Part shown: positions 1-8,749 of the stretch, in pieces
Numbering within the stretch: position 1 is the stretch's first letter
How the letters are laid out: every line of letters starts with the position of its first letter
Assembly: GCF_947501665.1 (NCBI RefSeq)
Contig: NZ_CANMWS010000024.1
Coordinates: forward strand, 30,680 to 94,679
Origin: an uncultured Shewanella sp.
Lineage (GTDB): Bacteria > Pseudomonadota > Gammaproteobacteria > Enterobacterales > Shewanellaceae
Reading direction: 5' to 3'
DNA: 64,000 nucleotides
Notes under the pieces: model-generated
The model's database searches: none
The model's input: the letters and a program-made list of their open reading frames with translations, nothing else
What the model was told of the DNA's origin: nothing
Made by a program: the position numbers and the translations under genes

Positions 1-2
1 TT

Positions 3-89
3 ATCGTAGCAGGTGTTATTACTATCTTCCTCTTTATTTACTTAGAGTACTTGTGTTTTTTAAATAAAGATGATTGGTTTCAAAGTTAG
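3..89 (+). CDS. C-terminal fragment of a small membrane protein (cut by window edge)
   Basis: The frame is open from the window edge to a TAG at 87-89 and encodes about 28 residues: one strongly hydrophobic stretch (about 14 residues of V, I, L, F, A) followed by a short polar tail rich in N, K, D. This is the shape of a terminal transmembrane helix with a short tail. The start lies outside the window, so the family cannot be named, and a chance open frame cannot be excluded. Confidence 0.3.
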   Translation: MVAGVITIFLFIYLEYLCFLNKDDWFQS

Positions 90-480
90 GGGGCTTTATT
101 GGTTGTTTTAGGCGCAATATGCTAATTAAAATACATAGAAAAGTTATTGCACCAGATAAAGGAATTATTGGAGATGGCCTTAACTGTAAGTAAAAATTAG
201 CTATGTACTCAGGTTTCAATAGGCTTTATGCGGAACCATTATCTGGGGATATGGCGGTTTAATAAAATTCACATAACAAAAGACTATGGCGTTAATAGGC
301 CATTTTATTCTCTTGGTGCTTTCTACAAAATACCACCTCTTAGCCTTGAATTTAACATCGCAACTCTCTTCACTATGCAGGTAATACTGGGCTAACAAAA
401 AATGCGCTAGATTGTTTACCTTAGATGAATTAGCTTTGGGGATATCCCTTAAGTAAATGAGAGGCAGCATAATATTGAGC
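90..480. other. AT-rich stretch without a supported gene
   Basis: About 390 bases with no frame that I can support. An 88-codon open frame on the minus strand (216-482) has no recognisable motif and no convincing ribosome binding site, and it overlaps the start region of the next gene. It could be a chance frame or a decayed gene. Confidence 0.4.
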
Positions 481-1503
481 ATGAATAGTCAAATTAGACA
501 GTCATGGACAACATCCAAAGCGGGGGCTATTTCTCGATTGAAGCTGGTAGAAGACACTCTGGTGTTATCCAAGGTAAAAGATGTTTGTGTGGCGGTTAAA
601 TCCGTTGGATTAAATTTTGCTGATATTTTTGCATTAACGGGCCTTTACAGTGCAACACCAACAGGGGCATTTACACCAGGCTTGGAGTTTGCAGGTGAAG
701 TGGTGCATGTGGGTGAGGAAGGGTCCAGGTTTAAGGTTGGCAGTCGCGTCATGGGAGTCACACGATTTGGTGGCTATACCTCACATATTATTACCCATGA
801 TGATTATTTACAGGCTTTGCCAGACGGTTGGAGCTTTGAGCAAGGAGCCGCTTACTTAGTGCAAACGTTAACGGCGTACTATGCATTAAAGGAATTGGGG
901 AATATTCAATCAGGGCAACAAATACTCATTCATAGCGCTGCAGGTGGTGTTGGCCTACAAGCAATGAGGATGGCACGTGCCATGGACGCATACCCAATAG
1001 GTACTGTTAGGTCCAATCAAAAAGCGCATTTTTTAAAGGAGCAAGGGTTTGAATCGATTTTAGTCCGTGAAGCCAATTTTCAACAGCAATTGGCATCGCA
1101 TCAATTGAGGTTTGATTTGGTATTAGATGGCATCGGTGGCGCCGTTCAAAAGGCGAGCTTCAATGCATTGCACCCGATGGGCAGACTGATTGTCTTTGGC
1201 GCGGCAGAATTTACGCCTGGTCGAAATAGGCCCAAGTATTTACGAGCGGCGCTGCAGTATTTGATAAGGCCAAGATATGATGTGATGGATATGATAAGTG
1301 ACAACCGTTCTGTAATGGCCTTTAACTTAATATGGCTTTGGGAGCATTTACCCCTTATGAAGTCACTTATCTTTGATATGGGGATGTTGGATATTCCACC
1401 GCCTCATGTTGGGCATGTTTTTCCTTTTAAACAAGCACATCAAGCCATTGACTGCCTTCGCTGTGGCCATACTCTTGGCAAAGTTGTCTTGGTGCGCGAT
1501 TAA
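481..1503 (+). CDS. Zinc-independent MDR family quinone oxidoreductase-like protein
   Basis: Medium-chain dehydrogenase/reductase of the quinone oxidoreductase / VAT-1-like group; such enzymes reduce quinones or enones with NADPH in the cytosol. The N-terminal GroES-like domain has the 'VGLNFADIFALTGLY' segment typical of the group, then 'PGLEFAGEV' and a Gly-rich region. The nucleotide-binding Rossmann fold starts at 'IHSAAGGVGLQA', the AAGGVG fingerprint of quinone oxidoreductases. The structural and catalytic zinc ligands of alcohol dehydrogenases are absent. An in-frame ATG at 457 would add eight residues; I prefer 481 because family members start close to 'NSQIRQSW'. Neither start has a strong ribosome binding site. 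The gene is convergent with the transporter at 1605. The substrate cannot be read from the sequence. Confidence 0.85.
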   Translation: MNSQIRQSWTTSKAGAISRLKLVEDTLVLSKVKDVCVAVKSVGLNFADIFALTGLYSATPTGAFTPGLEFAGEVVHVGEEGSRFKVGSRVMGVTRFGGYTSHIITHDDYLQALPDGWSFEQGAAYLVQTLTAYYALKELGNIQSGQQILIHSAAGGVGLQAMRMARAMDAYPIGTVRSNQKAHFLKEQGFESILVREANFQQQLASHQLRFDLVLDGIGGAVQKASFNALHPMGRLIVFGAAEFTPGRNRPKYLRAALQYLIRPRYDVMDMISDNRSVMAFNLIWLWEHLPLMKSLIFDMGMLDIPPPHVGHVFPFKQAHQAIDCLRCGHTLGKVVLVRD

Positions 1504-1553
1504 GACTCTTATTCATTCCTTTTGCTTCACATCACTTAGGTATCAATACAGAA

Positions 1554-1576
1554 GAAGCCAAAATAAACATGGCTTC
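1554..1576. terminator. Small hairpin between convergent genes
   Basis: GAAGCCA at 1554-1560 pairs with TGGCTTC at 1570-1576 around a 9-base loop, in the 101-base gap between two convergent genes. There is no clear T-tract, so it is only a possible bidirectional terminator. Confidence 0.3.
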
Positions 1577-1604
1577 CATAACACTTAAAGCAATTCCCTT
1601 AGGT

Positions 1605-2480
1605 TTAAGAGACGCGTGTACGGGCTTCAAAACGGTTTAATATCAGTGTGAAAAGTGCGCCTGTGATAAACATAAGTAATGAATAACACGTCGCGGCAAT
1701 GGCCATTTGGGTGTTTTGCAGTAATGTCAGGGCAATGACTATCGCTAAGGTACCATTTTGAAAGCCTATTTCAATGGCAATTGATTTTTGCTGAGCAAAA
1801 TTGAGCTTAGCCGCGCTTGCTAGACTCAAGCCTAAAACCATACTGATAATATTCAGTAAAAGGCTTGCAATGCCCATTTGAGCAAAGTAATTGCCCATGA
1901 AGTCAATATTCTTTGCCACTATACCCACCACGATTAATAACAAGAACACAATAGAGAATATTTTCACATAACGTTCTGCAGCCATCGCAAAGTGAGGCTT
2001 AAAGCGGTGGATAATCATGCCTAAGCTAATGGGAATAACCGTAATCACAAGCAACTGAGCCATGGTTTTGAGTACAGGTAAATCAACTTTATCCCCACCA
2101 CCTAATAATAAATCCATAAACATGAGTAAAATTAAAGGCAAAGTAAAAGGGGCGAGTAAACTCACGATTGATGTTAGGGTGACAGACAGGGCCACATCGC
2201 CTCTTGCAAGGTAGGTATACAGATTGGATGTGGTGCCGCCTGGACATAGGGCTAAAATAATCAACCCAATGGCCAGCGGCCCTTCAATATTCAAACTCAG
2301 AATAAGTAAATACGCAATCAAAGGTAGCATTAACATTTGCGCTAACACACCTAAAATAACGGCTTTGGGTTTAGCAATGATTAACTGAAAATCTCTCAGC
2401 TTTAAAGATAATCCCATGCCTAACATAATAATAAATAAAGCAGCAGGTAAGATAATTTTAATCAGTATATCAGCTTCCAT
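1605..2480 (-). CDS. Bile acid:sodium symporter (BASS/SBF) family transporter
   Basis: Integral inner-membrane protein of 291 residues, almost entirely hydrophobic helices separated by short loops, the usual length and topology for this family. The signature 'ALCPGGTTSNLYTYLARGD' (about residue 87 onward) matches the conserved crossover region of BASS transporters, where helices unwind around the sodium and substrate sites. Bacterial members carry bile acids, pantothenate, keto acids or other organic anions with sodium; the substrate here is unknown. It is transcribed alone, convergent with the oxidoreductase at 481, and separated by about 180 bases from the GH1 gene. Confidence 0.9.
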   Translation of the reverse strand: MEADILIKIILPAALFIIMLGMGLSLKLRDFQLIIAKPKAVILGVLAQMLMLPLIAYLLILSLNIEGPLAIGLIILALCPGGTTSNLYTYLARGDVALSVTLTSIVSLLAPFTLPLILLMFMDLLLGGGDKVDLPVLKTMAQLLVITVIPISLGMIIHRFKPHFAMAAERYVKIFSIVFLLLIVVGIVAKNIDFMGNYFAQMGIASLLLNIISMVLGLSLASAAKLNFAQQKSIAIEIGFQNGTLAIVIALTLLQNTQMAIAATCYSLLMFITGALFTLILNRFEARTRVS

Positions 2481-2661
2481 GATTCTCTCTTTTTTATCGT
2501 TATTGTTGTTATCGTTACTGTTATTTATCTTATACTAAAGGACGTTAAAGTACATATTATGAGGTTATAGAGGGCGAGTTGGTGGGGGAGTGAAAGAGAG
2601 TTAATCATGTGTTGACAGGGTTTAGGCCTATTAATGAGTGAACTGCTCCTCATATGTTAAA

Positions 2662-4242
2662 TTAATCAATAATATTATATTTTGTTTTAGCCGCTTGCCA
2701 GTTTTCTTTGGTGATGCCGGATGTGATGATGCTTGAAAATATTTTTGCCGATGGGCGAGCTGTGCGGTGAAAATTTTGCTTGTAGTCTACACTGATTAGC
2801 CCAAACCTAGCATCAAAACCGCTCGCCCATTCAAAATTATCTGTTAATGCCCAATGAAAATATCCTCGTACGTCGAGACCATCTTCTTGTATCGCAAGCC
2901 CCAATTCACGTAGATGTGTCCATAATAATGCTTGTCTGAGTTTATCGTCATCGGCATGATCGGCGACGCCATTTTCGAGTACATAAATAGGCAGTTGGCC
3001 ATAACGTTTTGCGATATGTTGTAGGCTTGTTCGAAAACCAAGCGGGTAGAGGCACCAGCCTATGTCATTGACTTCTTCTTGCGTATCGTTTGGATCATTT
3101 TCAAGTACTTCATAGTGAGTGGGAGTCAATAGGTGACTTTTAATATAAAAACGACCGTAATAATTCACTCCGATATAGTCTATTGTGTGTTGTGCTTCTG
3201 GTATGGCTATTTTTAGCTTGGTTCCTGTGACTTTGAGAATGCCGCTATGTATGGCGTCCATCCAATCCCAAATAAAGCTCTGTTCAATTTTAGCGGCTGT
3301 GATCCGATCCAGAGGATTATGATTATGATAAGGCTCAAAGAGTCGAATATGTTTGGTATAACCGACTTGAATGTCTCGGTTATGGGCTTTAGCATGTTTT
3401 TTCAATAAGCGGTAGCACAAGGCGTGGGCACGGACTAAGGTCGCAATAATATAGCCTGTTTGTTTCATGTCGGTTCTTTTTTCATTGGGTGGAAAGCGTC
3501 CGTCCATATACCCTAAATAAACATAAGTTGTGGGTTCATTTAATGTGCACCAAAAATCAATTTGTGAGCCAAAATGTGTGATTAATGTGCTGACATATAT
3601 TTCAAAATGGTGAAGGGCATCATTCCGTTCCCAGCCTCGCTTTCCTTGTGCATCGGCTTCCCAAAACCACAGAGGGGATGAAAAGTGAAATATGGTTGCA
3701 CAAGGCTTAAGATGATTACTTTTCATTGAATCTAGTATTTTTTGATAGAAATCGATGCCTTTTTGGCAAGGGGAATGCATTCCTGATTTTGGAAAGAGCC
3801 GAGCCCAGCAAAATGAGAAACGAAAGGCGTTGTGTCCCATTTGGGCAGCAGCTTGAAGATCGTCTTCATATCGCTCGTCAAAGTTAGCGGTTTTTCGAAT
3901 AATATGTTCAGGAAACTGCGCAATGCCTTCAACATAAGCCGCTTCTTCTTTGTCTTTGTTAGGCGCGTTGTTCTGTTTTTCTGATAAAGATTTTATGATA
4001 AAAGCGGTCCAATCGGTATTTTGCAAATGTTCTATTTGTTGTGACGCTGTGGCAGAGCCCCAGAGAAAATACTTTGGAAAGGTGACATCCACATTGTTTT
4101 TTGAATGGGATAAGAACGCTGTTTCTCTGGTTTTACCTAATACAGATAAAATCAATAAAATAGCTATGGGTAGAACGACTAAAATAATGCTTGCAAGAAT
4201 GAGTAACAATAAAGTCACCTTGTCGAATATTTTGCCAATCAC
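2662..4242 (-). CDS. Membrane-anchored glycoside hydrolase family 1 (beta-glucosidase-like)
   Basis: GH1 retaining beta-glycosidase of 526 residues. Visible family motifs are 'WGSATASQQIEH' (substrate-binding Gln/Glu near the N-terminus of the barrel), 'TLNEPT' with the acid/base Glu at about 236, and 'YVLENGVAD' with the nucleophile Glu at about 423, followed by 'GYFHWALTDNFEWASGF'. The odd feature is a hydrophobic segment at about residues 8-36 (LLLLILASIILVVLPIAIL), which would anchor the enzyme in the inner membrane, whereas most bacterial GH1 enzymes are soluble. The catalytic part probably faces the periplasm, but orientation cannot be proved from sequence. No sugar-uptake gene is adjacent, so the substrate is open. 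Confidence 0.92.
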   Translation of the reverse strand: MIGKIFDKVTLLLLILASIILVVLPIAILLILSVLGKTRETAFLSHSKNNVDVTFPKYFLWGSATASQQIEHLQNTDWTAFIIKSLSEKQNNAPNKDKEEAAYVEGIAQFPEHIIRKTANFDERYEDDLQAAAQMGHNAFRFSFCWARLFPKSGMHSPCQKGIDFYQKILDSMKSNHLKPCATIFHFSSPLWFWEADAQGKRGWERNDALHHFEIYVSTLITHFGSQIDFWCTLNEPTTYVYLGYMDGRFPPNEKRTDMKQTGYIIATLVRAHALCYRLLKKHAKAHNRDIQVGYTKHIRLFEPYHNHNPLDRITAAKIEQSFIWDWMDAIHSGILKVTGTKLKIAIPEAQHTIDYIGVNYYGRFYIKSHLLTPTHYEVLENDPNDTQEEVNDIGWCLYPLGFRTSLQHIAKRYGQLPIYVLENGVADHADDDKLRQALLWTHLRELGLAIQEDGLDVRGYFHWALTDNFEWASGFDARFGLISVDYKQNFHRTARPSAKIFSSIITSGITKENWQAAKTKYNIID

Positions 4243-4425
4243 TCCTTATTGTGGCTTATTATTCAGGAGATGACAAAAAGCATAAATAAGCAGCATTGCT
4301 TTAACAAGGTTGACTTGTTTTTAAGTCGCCAATTTCATTGGATCAACTATATTAAAAAAGGATGTGCTTTTTGACTTAATGAAACGAAAGGCATGATAAA
4401 TAAGCTATAACAAGGAAATGTTCAA

Positions 4426-4794
4426 ATGAATCTATCAACTAAGTGTCTTTATCTGATTTTGAGTATGTGTATCAGTGCGGGTGTTGTTGCTGCGGATAAT
4501 AGTATGAGTGAAAACGACACGCAGACAAGTGCTGATCATACCGCCGAAGAGGGCCAACATCAAACCCATTATGATGATTCCGGTAAAGAAGGGACGCATA
4601 CGGCTAAACATGAAGATGCCCATGAAAAAGCCCATGTTCATGATCATGATGGGGATCTTACTGCAGCCAATGATCATGCTGATAAATATCAAACAACAGA
4701 TGGTGACTCATCTCACGCTAATGCTCATGCCCATCATCATGATGACGATGGCAGTCAGGCCGATTCACATGCTCATCACTATTATCAACACTAA
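4426..4794 (+). CDS. His/Asp-rich exported protein, probable metal binder
   Basis: 122 residues with a clear signal peptide (lysine, hydrophobic core 'LYLILSMCISAGVVA', then AAD). The mature part is low complexity, dominated by His, Asp, Ala and Glu, with runs such as 'HEKAHVHDHDGD' and 'HANAHAHHHDDDGS'. This composition is typical of periplasmic proteins that bind zinc, nickel, copper or cobalt loosely, but no folded domain is recognisable. An AAGGAAA ribosome binding site precedes the ATG. It is divergent from the GH1 gene and is followed by a MITE-like repeat. Function is inferred from composition only. Confidence 0.7.
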   Translation: MNLSTKCLYLILSMCISAGVVAADNSMSENDTQTSADHTAEEGQHQTHYDDSGKEGTHTAKHEDAHEKAHVHDHDGDLTAANDHADKYQTTDGDSSHANAHAHHHDDDGSQADSHAHHYYQH

Positions 4795-4852
4795 CCCCGT
4801 GAGACATGGTGATGAACATGGAGGCGATAGCTTGAGCAGTTACTGGGTTACA

Positions 4853-5094
4853 GTATTTAACCTGAATTCGGGATGATGGGTGTCAAAGAAAATTGGTAAC
4901 CCATTTAAAGTCAATAGGTTAAAATAAATCCCGTTATTCTTTATTGTTTAATTTGGCTAAATACTGCTATTTTTGTCTATATCAAGGCGGGATGTCGTGT
5001 CTAATAGCGGGCTATTAGTAGAAAACACAACATAGATAGGGGCAAAAATAGCGCTATTAAGCGGCGCTGCTTATCCCGAGTTCAGGTTATTTAC
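4853..5094. mobile_element. MITE-like element with about 22-bp terminal inverted repeats
   Basis: The left end at 4853-4874 and the right end at 5073-5094 are inverted copies matching at 19 of 22 positions; the core is TAACCTGAAYTCGGGAT. Inside lies a second inverted pair (around 4960-4980 and 5032-5060, sharing CAAAAATAGC-type sequence). No open frame is inside. Size, terminal repeats and lack of coding capacity fit a miniature inverted-repeat element. No target duplication could be confirmed. A related end-like sequence occurs at about 48843-48864. Confidence 0.55.
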
Positions 5095-5150
5095 TTTATC
5101 TTTGTGATCAGCTCGTTGATTTTTAAATGAGTCATTTTAAAGCCTGAGGT

Positions 5151-5759
5151 TTAATTTCCCGCATAAGCTTTAAAGGTTTGTCCCGTTTCTACACCTAATG
5201 TTGAGCGCTGATAAAACTGAGCAAGTGTGTTCGCATCGATAGCATTAAATCCTGGAAAATATTCCCCATAAGTGGCGAGTGATTCAGTGACCACTGTTGG
5301 GCTTACTACATTGATGCGAATGCCTCTGGGGAGCTCATTAGATACGGCTTTGACAAAATGGTGTATGGCGCCATTAAGTGTGGCAGCGCTGACACCATAT
5401 TTGATGGGGTGATCGGCAATAATACCACTGGTTAATGTGATACTGCCGTTATCCGTTAGGTGATGGATCCCGATTTGAGTAAGGTTGATTTGCCCCATTA
5501 AACGGCTGTTAATGCCTGTATTCCATTCTTCTTGGGATAAATGTTCAAATGATTTAAAGGCCACATCCCCTGTGGCATTAATGATGCCATCCACTTGACC
5601 AATAGCACTAAGGGCATTGTGAATAGAGTCAGTTTTGGTGAGATCCATGTTGATGTCGCCACTGTGCCTACCAGCGGTAATAATCTCATGTTGTGTAGAT
5701 AATCTTGCCGCGACTTGACGGCCTATGGTGCCTGATGCACCTATGATGAGTATTTTCAT
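5151..5759 (-). CDS. Short-chain dehydrogenase/reductase (atypical active site)
   Basis: 202-residue SDR with the N-terminal dinucleotide fingerprint 'GASGTIG' and a mid-domain 'INATGDVAF' in place of NNAG. After 'SGIIADHPIKYGVSAATLNGAIHH' cut at the relevant point, the Tyr is followed by GVSA, so the canonical Tyr-xxx-Lys pair is not formed. The later 'ELPRGIRINVVSPTVV' is the usual SDR segment around the cofactor nicotinamide. It may be a weak or altered reductase, or use another residue. It is divergently arranged with the LysR gene at 5863, which probably regulates it. The substrate is unknown. Confidence 0.85.
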   Translation of the reverse strand: MKILIIGASGTIGRQVAARLSTQHEIITAGRHSGDINMDLTKTDSIHNALSAIGQVDGIINATGDVAFKSFEHLSQEEWNTGINSRLMGQINLTQIGIHHLTDNGSITLTSGIIADHPIKYGVSAATLNGAIHHFVKAVSNELPRGIRINVVSPTVVTESLATYGEYFPGFNAIDANTLAQFYQRSTLGVETGQTFKAYAGN

Positions 5760-5862
5760 GTTTTTTTATCGGTTATGAAGAGTGTTTTTAATGCTAATTA
5801 CTTTTTAAACAATAAAAAACAGCATAAAATAATAAGACTGTTGCATAAATGGGGTTAATACA

Positions 5863-6759
5863 GTGGATTTAAGCTACTTGCAGACTTTTTTGATGGTGGC
5901 AGAAATGCAGAGTTTTACGCTAGCGGCGGATAAGCTAGATGTCTCTAAGGGCTTGGTTTCTCGTCATGTTCAAAAATTGGAACGAGATTTGAATGTGAAG
6001 CTGTTTTATCGCACCACACGTTCTATTCGTGTGACTGAAGCCGGTGAGGCTCTGTACGCTAAGGCGAGGCAAATTCAATTATTAGCCGTTGAGGCTGAAA
6101 TTCAACTAAAGGACATGACCCAAGAGATCAGTGGCGATCTTAAAATCACGGCACCATTGGAGCTTGGAAGGATACTGAGCCAGCAGGTGATACCTCAGTT
6201 TTGCCTGGACTATCCTGACATCAATCTGTTCTTAGATTGCGATCATGCTAAAAAGCAGATAGAGCTAGGTGATTATGATGTGGCATTAAGGGCTGATGAT
6301 GCTTTACCACAGGATGTTATTGCAAAGCGATTAGGGACGATCCGTAATGTATTGGTGTGCAGCGAGCAGTATCTTGAGCATCATCCAATGCCGACATTAG
6401 ATAACATTCACCAATGCCGTTTTATTCTTAATAGTCGACAAAGGGGCTGGAGTGAACTGGAGCTTGTTCATGGCGATAAAAAGGCGACGTTCACCGTTAT
6501 GGGAAGGCTGCATTGTAATACTTATAGTGCTATCGCAGAGTTAGCCACAGCAGGATCTGGGCTGGCCAGTTTACCTTTTTATCAGGTTGAAGAGCATATT
6601 CGTTGCGGTAAACTTATTCATATATTACCAAAGTGGTCAGTTCAAAGTCAGTGCTTAAGTCTTATTTATGCCCAACATAGGGTGACACCTCAAAAGTTAA
6701 TACGGTTTAACAGGGCAGTGATGCAGTGGTTTAAATCCAGTGGTTTATATTTACTGTGA
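5863..6759 (+). CDS. LysR-family transcriptional regulator
   Basis: 298 residues with an N-terminal winged helix-turn-helix ('LQTFLMVAEMQSFTLAADKL', then 'VSRHVQKLERDLNVKLFYRT') and a C-terminal periplasmic-binding-like effector domain. The start is GTG at 5863; the protein begins exactly where LysR proteins normally begin (MDLSYLQTFL), so this non-ATG start is well supported. The gene is divergent from the SDR at 5151 with about 100 bases between, the standard layout for a LysR regulator and its target. The inducer cannot be deduced. Confidence 0.92.
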   Translation: MDLSYLQTFLMVAEMQSFTLAADKLDVSKGLVSRHVQKLERDLNVKLFYRTTRSIRVTEAGEALYAKARQIQLLAVEAEIQLKDMTQEISGDLKITAPLELGRILSQQVIPQFCLDYPDINLFLDCDHAKKQIELGDYDVALRADDALPQDVIAKRLGTIRNVLVCSEQYLEHHPMPTLDNIHQCRFILNSRQRGWSELELVHGDKKATFTVMGRLHCNTYSAIAELATAGSGLASLPFYQVEEHIRCGKLIHILPKWSVQSQCLSLIYAQHRVTPQKLIRFNRAVMQWFKSSGLYLL

Positions 6760-7050
6760 TCGTTAACGCTTGCTCTCTAGTACTTTTTTCTATTAATGAA
6801 TGATTTTTATCTGTCCATTTATTGCGTTTAGTGGTCGATGTTTTCATCGATTTATTTTATTATTTCATTGTTTATCTTGTGTATTTATTTATTTTTTTGT
6901 CATTTTTTTTCTATTTAAAAAGAAAAGATAGGATTAAAAACTTTACTTGAATGATTAAAAAAACACCTGTAAGTTAATTTTGTTTTGGGGAATTTTGTTG
7001 TGCCAGATAAGAGGTAAATGCTTATGTAAAACTTAAAAAGGACATTAAAT
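6760..7050. promoter_or_regulatory. AT-rich leader upstream of the eCIS operon
   Basis: 290 bases of very AT-rich DNA between the LysR gene and the first eCIS gene, with no open frame. It must carry the operon promoter, since all downstream genes to 34405 are co-directional with tiny gaps, except 132 bases before 20492. A hairpin (TCGATG 6835-6840, loop TTTT, CATCGA 6845-6850) followed by a T-rich stretch may end the LysR transcript. I could not assign a confident -35/-10 pair. AAAAAGGA just before 7051 is the ribosome binding site of the first sheath ORF. Confidence 0.45.
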
Positions 7051-7422
7051 ATGCCAGTACAGTTAAGTTATCCAGGCGTCTACGTGGAAGAGATCCCAAG
7101 TGGTAGCCACACCATCACAGGCGTTCCCACCGCGATTACCGCTTTTATTGGAAGAGCACCACGAGGTCCCGTGGATGATGCGATTACCGTGACCAGTATG
7201 GGGAATTTTGAGCAAATGTTTGGAGAGTTAGCATTTGACTTTCCGTTGACTTATGCGGTGAAAGACTTCTTTCAAAATGGTGGCAGCGAAGCCATTATTA
7301 TTAGGCGATTTATTATTCCTCAAAAGGCCCAACCTGCTTCTAAATCGAGCTCCTCAACCAGTCAATCAACACCTGCTGCAACGCCGGCTAAGGCCCCAGC
7401 TAAAAAAGGAGCTAACGCATGA
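7051..7422 (+). CDS. eCIS sheath protein, N-terminal part (split gene)
   Basis: The N-terminus ('LSYPGVYVEEIPSGSHTITG', then 'TAITAFIGRAPRGPVDD') is the conserved start of contractile tail sheath proteins, and 'AVKDFFQNGGSEAIIIRR' is the next conserved block. In related systems this continues into one polypeptide, but here the frame ends at 7422 after a Ser/Ala/Pro/Lys-rich linker (about residues 91-123). The rest of the sheath is the next ORF, which starts in an ATGA overlap at 7419. A single extra A before that ATG would join both into one chain of roughly 560 residues. So this is either a genuine two-piece sheath or a one-base indel (mutation or sequencing error). The sheath surrounds the tube and contracts to drive it through the target membrane. 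Confidence 0.9.
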   Translation: MPVQLSYPGVYVEEIPSGSHTITGVPTAITAFIGRAPRGPVDDAITVTSMGNFEQMFGELAFDFPLTYAVKDFFQNGGSEAIIIRRFIIPQKAQPASKSSSSTSQSTPAATPAKAPAKKGANA

Positions 7423-8735
7423 CAATGGCAGATTACAGTTCAGCTACCGCCTCTATTTCAGCCAATGGCTTTACCTTTAGCGCGGCCAACCCCGGTGTGT
7501 GGGGGAATAATATTTCCGTGTCTTTGGATCAAAATGGTATTACCGATCAAGTGGCCTCGATTTATCAGCAAGCCGATGGTGTGGCGAAGAATGACTTGTT
7601 TAATTTAACAGTACTGGATAATGGTAAACCTGTTGAAACCTTTAAATGTGTCACGGTCAAAGGTGGAGGAAATAGCGCGATTCGAGTGGATCAAACATTG
7701 GCTCATGAGTCTAATTATATTCGCTTAACAGGTAATTTACCGAAATCCTCGCCCAGTTTTCCTAAAACCACGCCCAGTGTGATCAACACCAATACCATGA
7801 CGGGCGGCACAGATAGCCCGTTATTGAGTGACAGTGATGATTATTTAGGCGAAGAGGACATAAGAACGGGATTGTATGCCCTCAGTACCGTGGATATTTT
7901 CAATATGTTGTGTATTCCTCCCGATCCCGGCACTGATGATGGCGGCACAGCGGACACGTTGATGGCGATTAATAGTGCTGCGGCCGTTTTTTGCGAGAAG
8001 AAACGAGCCTTATTTATTGCTGAGCCTCTAGATGCATGGACCAATAAGGCTAAAACGGGACAGTGGCCTGATATTCAGCCGACGGATCTGGGGATTAATG
8101 GGGATACAGGGCGTTATGCCTGTAGTTACTTTCCAAAAGTGAAGTTGCCGGATCCCAATATGCAAGATAGGGAACGCGTGTTTTCGAGCTGCGGGGTTAT
8201 TGCGGGGGTGATGGCGACTAATGATCTGAATCGTGGTGTTTGGAAAGCTCCAGCAGGCCAAAATGCGGGCATGGTGGGCGTGACTGGGCTTGAAGTGAAA
8301 GTGAATAATGATGATAACGGTTTTTTAAACCCATTGGGGATTAATTGTTTACGTGATTTTCCAGTGATTGGTCCCGTTGTGTGGGGAGACAGGACATTAC
8401 GTGGCGCGGATTTATTGTCCGATGATTATAAATACATCAGTGTGAGAAGGTTAACTAATTACATCGAAGTGTCACTGCAAAGAGGCACTCAATGGGCTGT
8501 TTTTGAAGATAATGATGAATCATTGTGGTCACAGCTTAGGTTGAGCATCGGGGCATTTATGAAAGAGTTGGCTGTTCAAGGGGCATTTTACAATTATAAA
8601 GTGATTTGTGATGCGTCAACAACTACACCTGATGATATTGCAAAAGGCATTGTGAATGTTGAAATCTTGTTTGCACCCGTCAAACCCGCTGAATTTGTTG
8701 TGCTTAAATTCCAGCAAACGGTCGCTACGATCTAA
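7419..8735 (+). CDS. eCIS sheath protein, main and C-terminal part (split gene)
   Basis: 438 residues that continue the sheath fold: 'FSAANPGVWGNNISVSLD' is the block that normally follows the N-terminal domain, and the C-terminal part ('SVRRLTNYIEVSLQRGTQW', later 'GIVNVEILFAPVKPAEFV') is the conserved sheath C-terminus that forms the inter-subunit handshake in contractile tails. AAAGGAG about 7 bases upstream of ATG 7419 is a good ribosome binding site, so separate translation is possible, coupled to the upstream ORF through ATGA. In-frame TAA codons just upstream exclude readthrough in this frame. Without the N-terminal arm in the same chain, the sheath would need two-piece assembly. Confidence 0.93.
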   Translation: MTMADYSSATASISANGFTFSAANPGVWGNNISVSLDQNGITDQVASIYQQADGVAKNDLFNLTVLDNGKPVETFKCVTVKGGGNSAIRVDQTLAHESNYIRLTGNLPKSSPSFPKTTPSVINTNTMTGGTDSPLLSDSDDYLGEEDIRTGLYALSTVDIFNMLCIPPDPGTDDGGTADTLMAINSAAAVFCEKKRALFIAEPLDAWTNKAKTGQWPDIQPTDLGINGDTGRYACSYFPKVKLPDPNMQDRERVFSSCGVIAGVMATNDLNRGVWKAPAGQNAGMVGVTGLEVKVNNDDNGFLNPLGINCLRDFPVIGPVVWGDRTLRGADLLSDDYKYISVRRLTNYIEVSLQRGTQWAVFEDNDESLWSQLRLSIGAFMKELAVQGAFYNYKVICDASTTTPDDIAKGIVNVEILFAPVKPAEFVVLKFQQTVATI

Positions 8736-8749
8736 TGGAGAATTAACTT

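Noticed and set aside
216..482. 88-codon minus-strand frame at the left end
   Set aside because: No motif, weak start context and overlap with the oxidoreductase start; chance frame in AT-rich DNA is more likely.
4508..4876. 122-codon frame overlapping the His-rich gene
   Set aside because: Met/Ile/Lys-rich shadow of the His/Asp repeat in another frame, without a start signal.
7390..7422. Programmed -1 frameshift joining the two sheath ORFs
   Set aside because: The T_AAA_AAA context is a poor slippery site, and a TAA in the downstream frame lies just before ATG 7419; the AAAGGAG fits re-initiation better.
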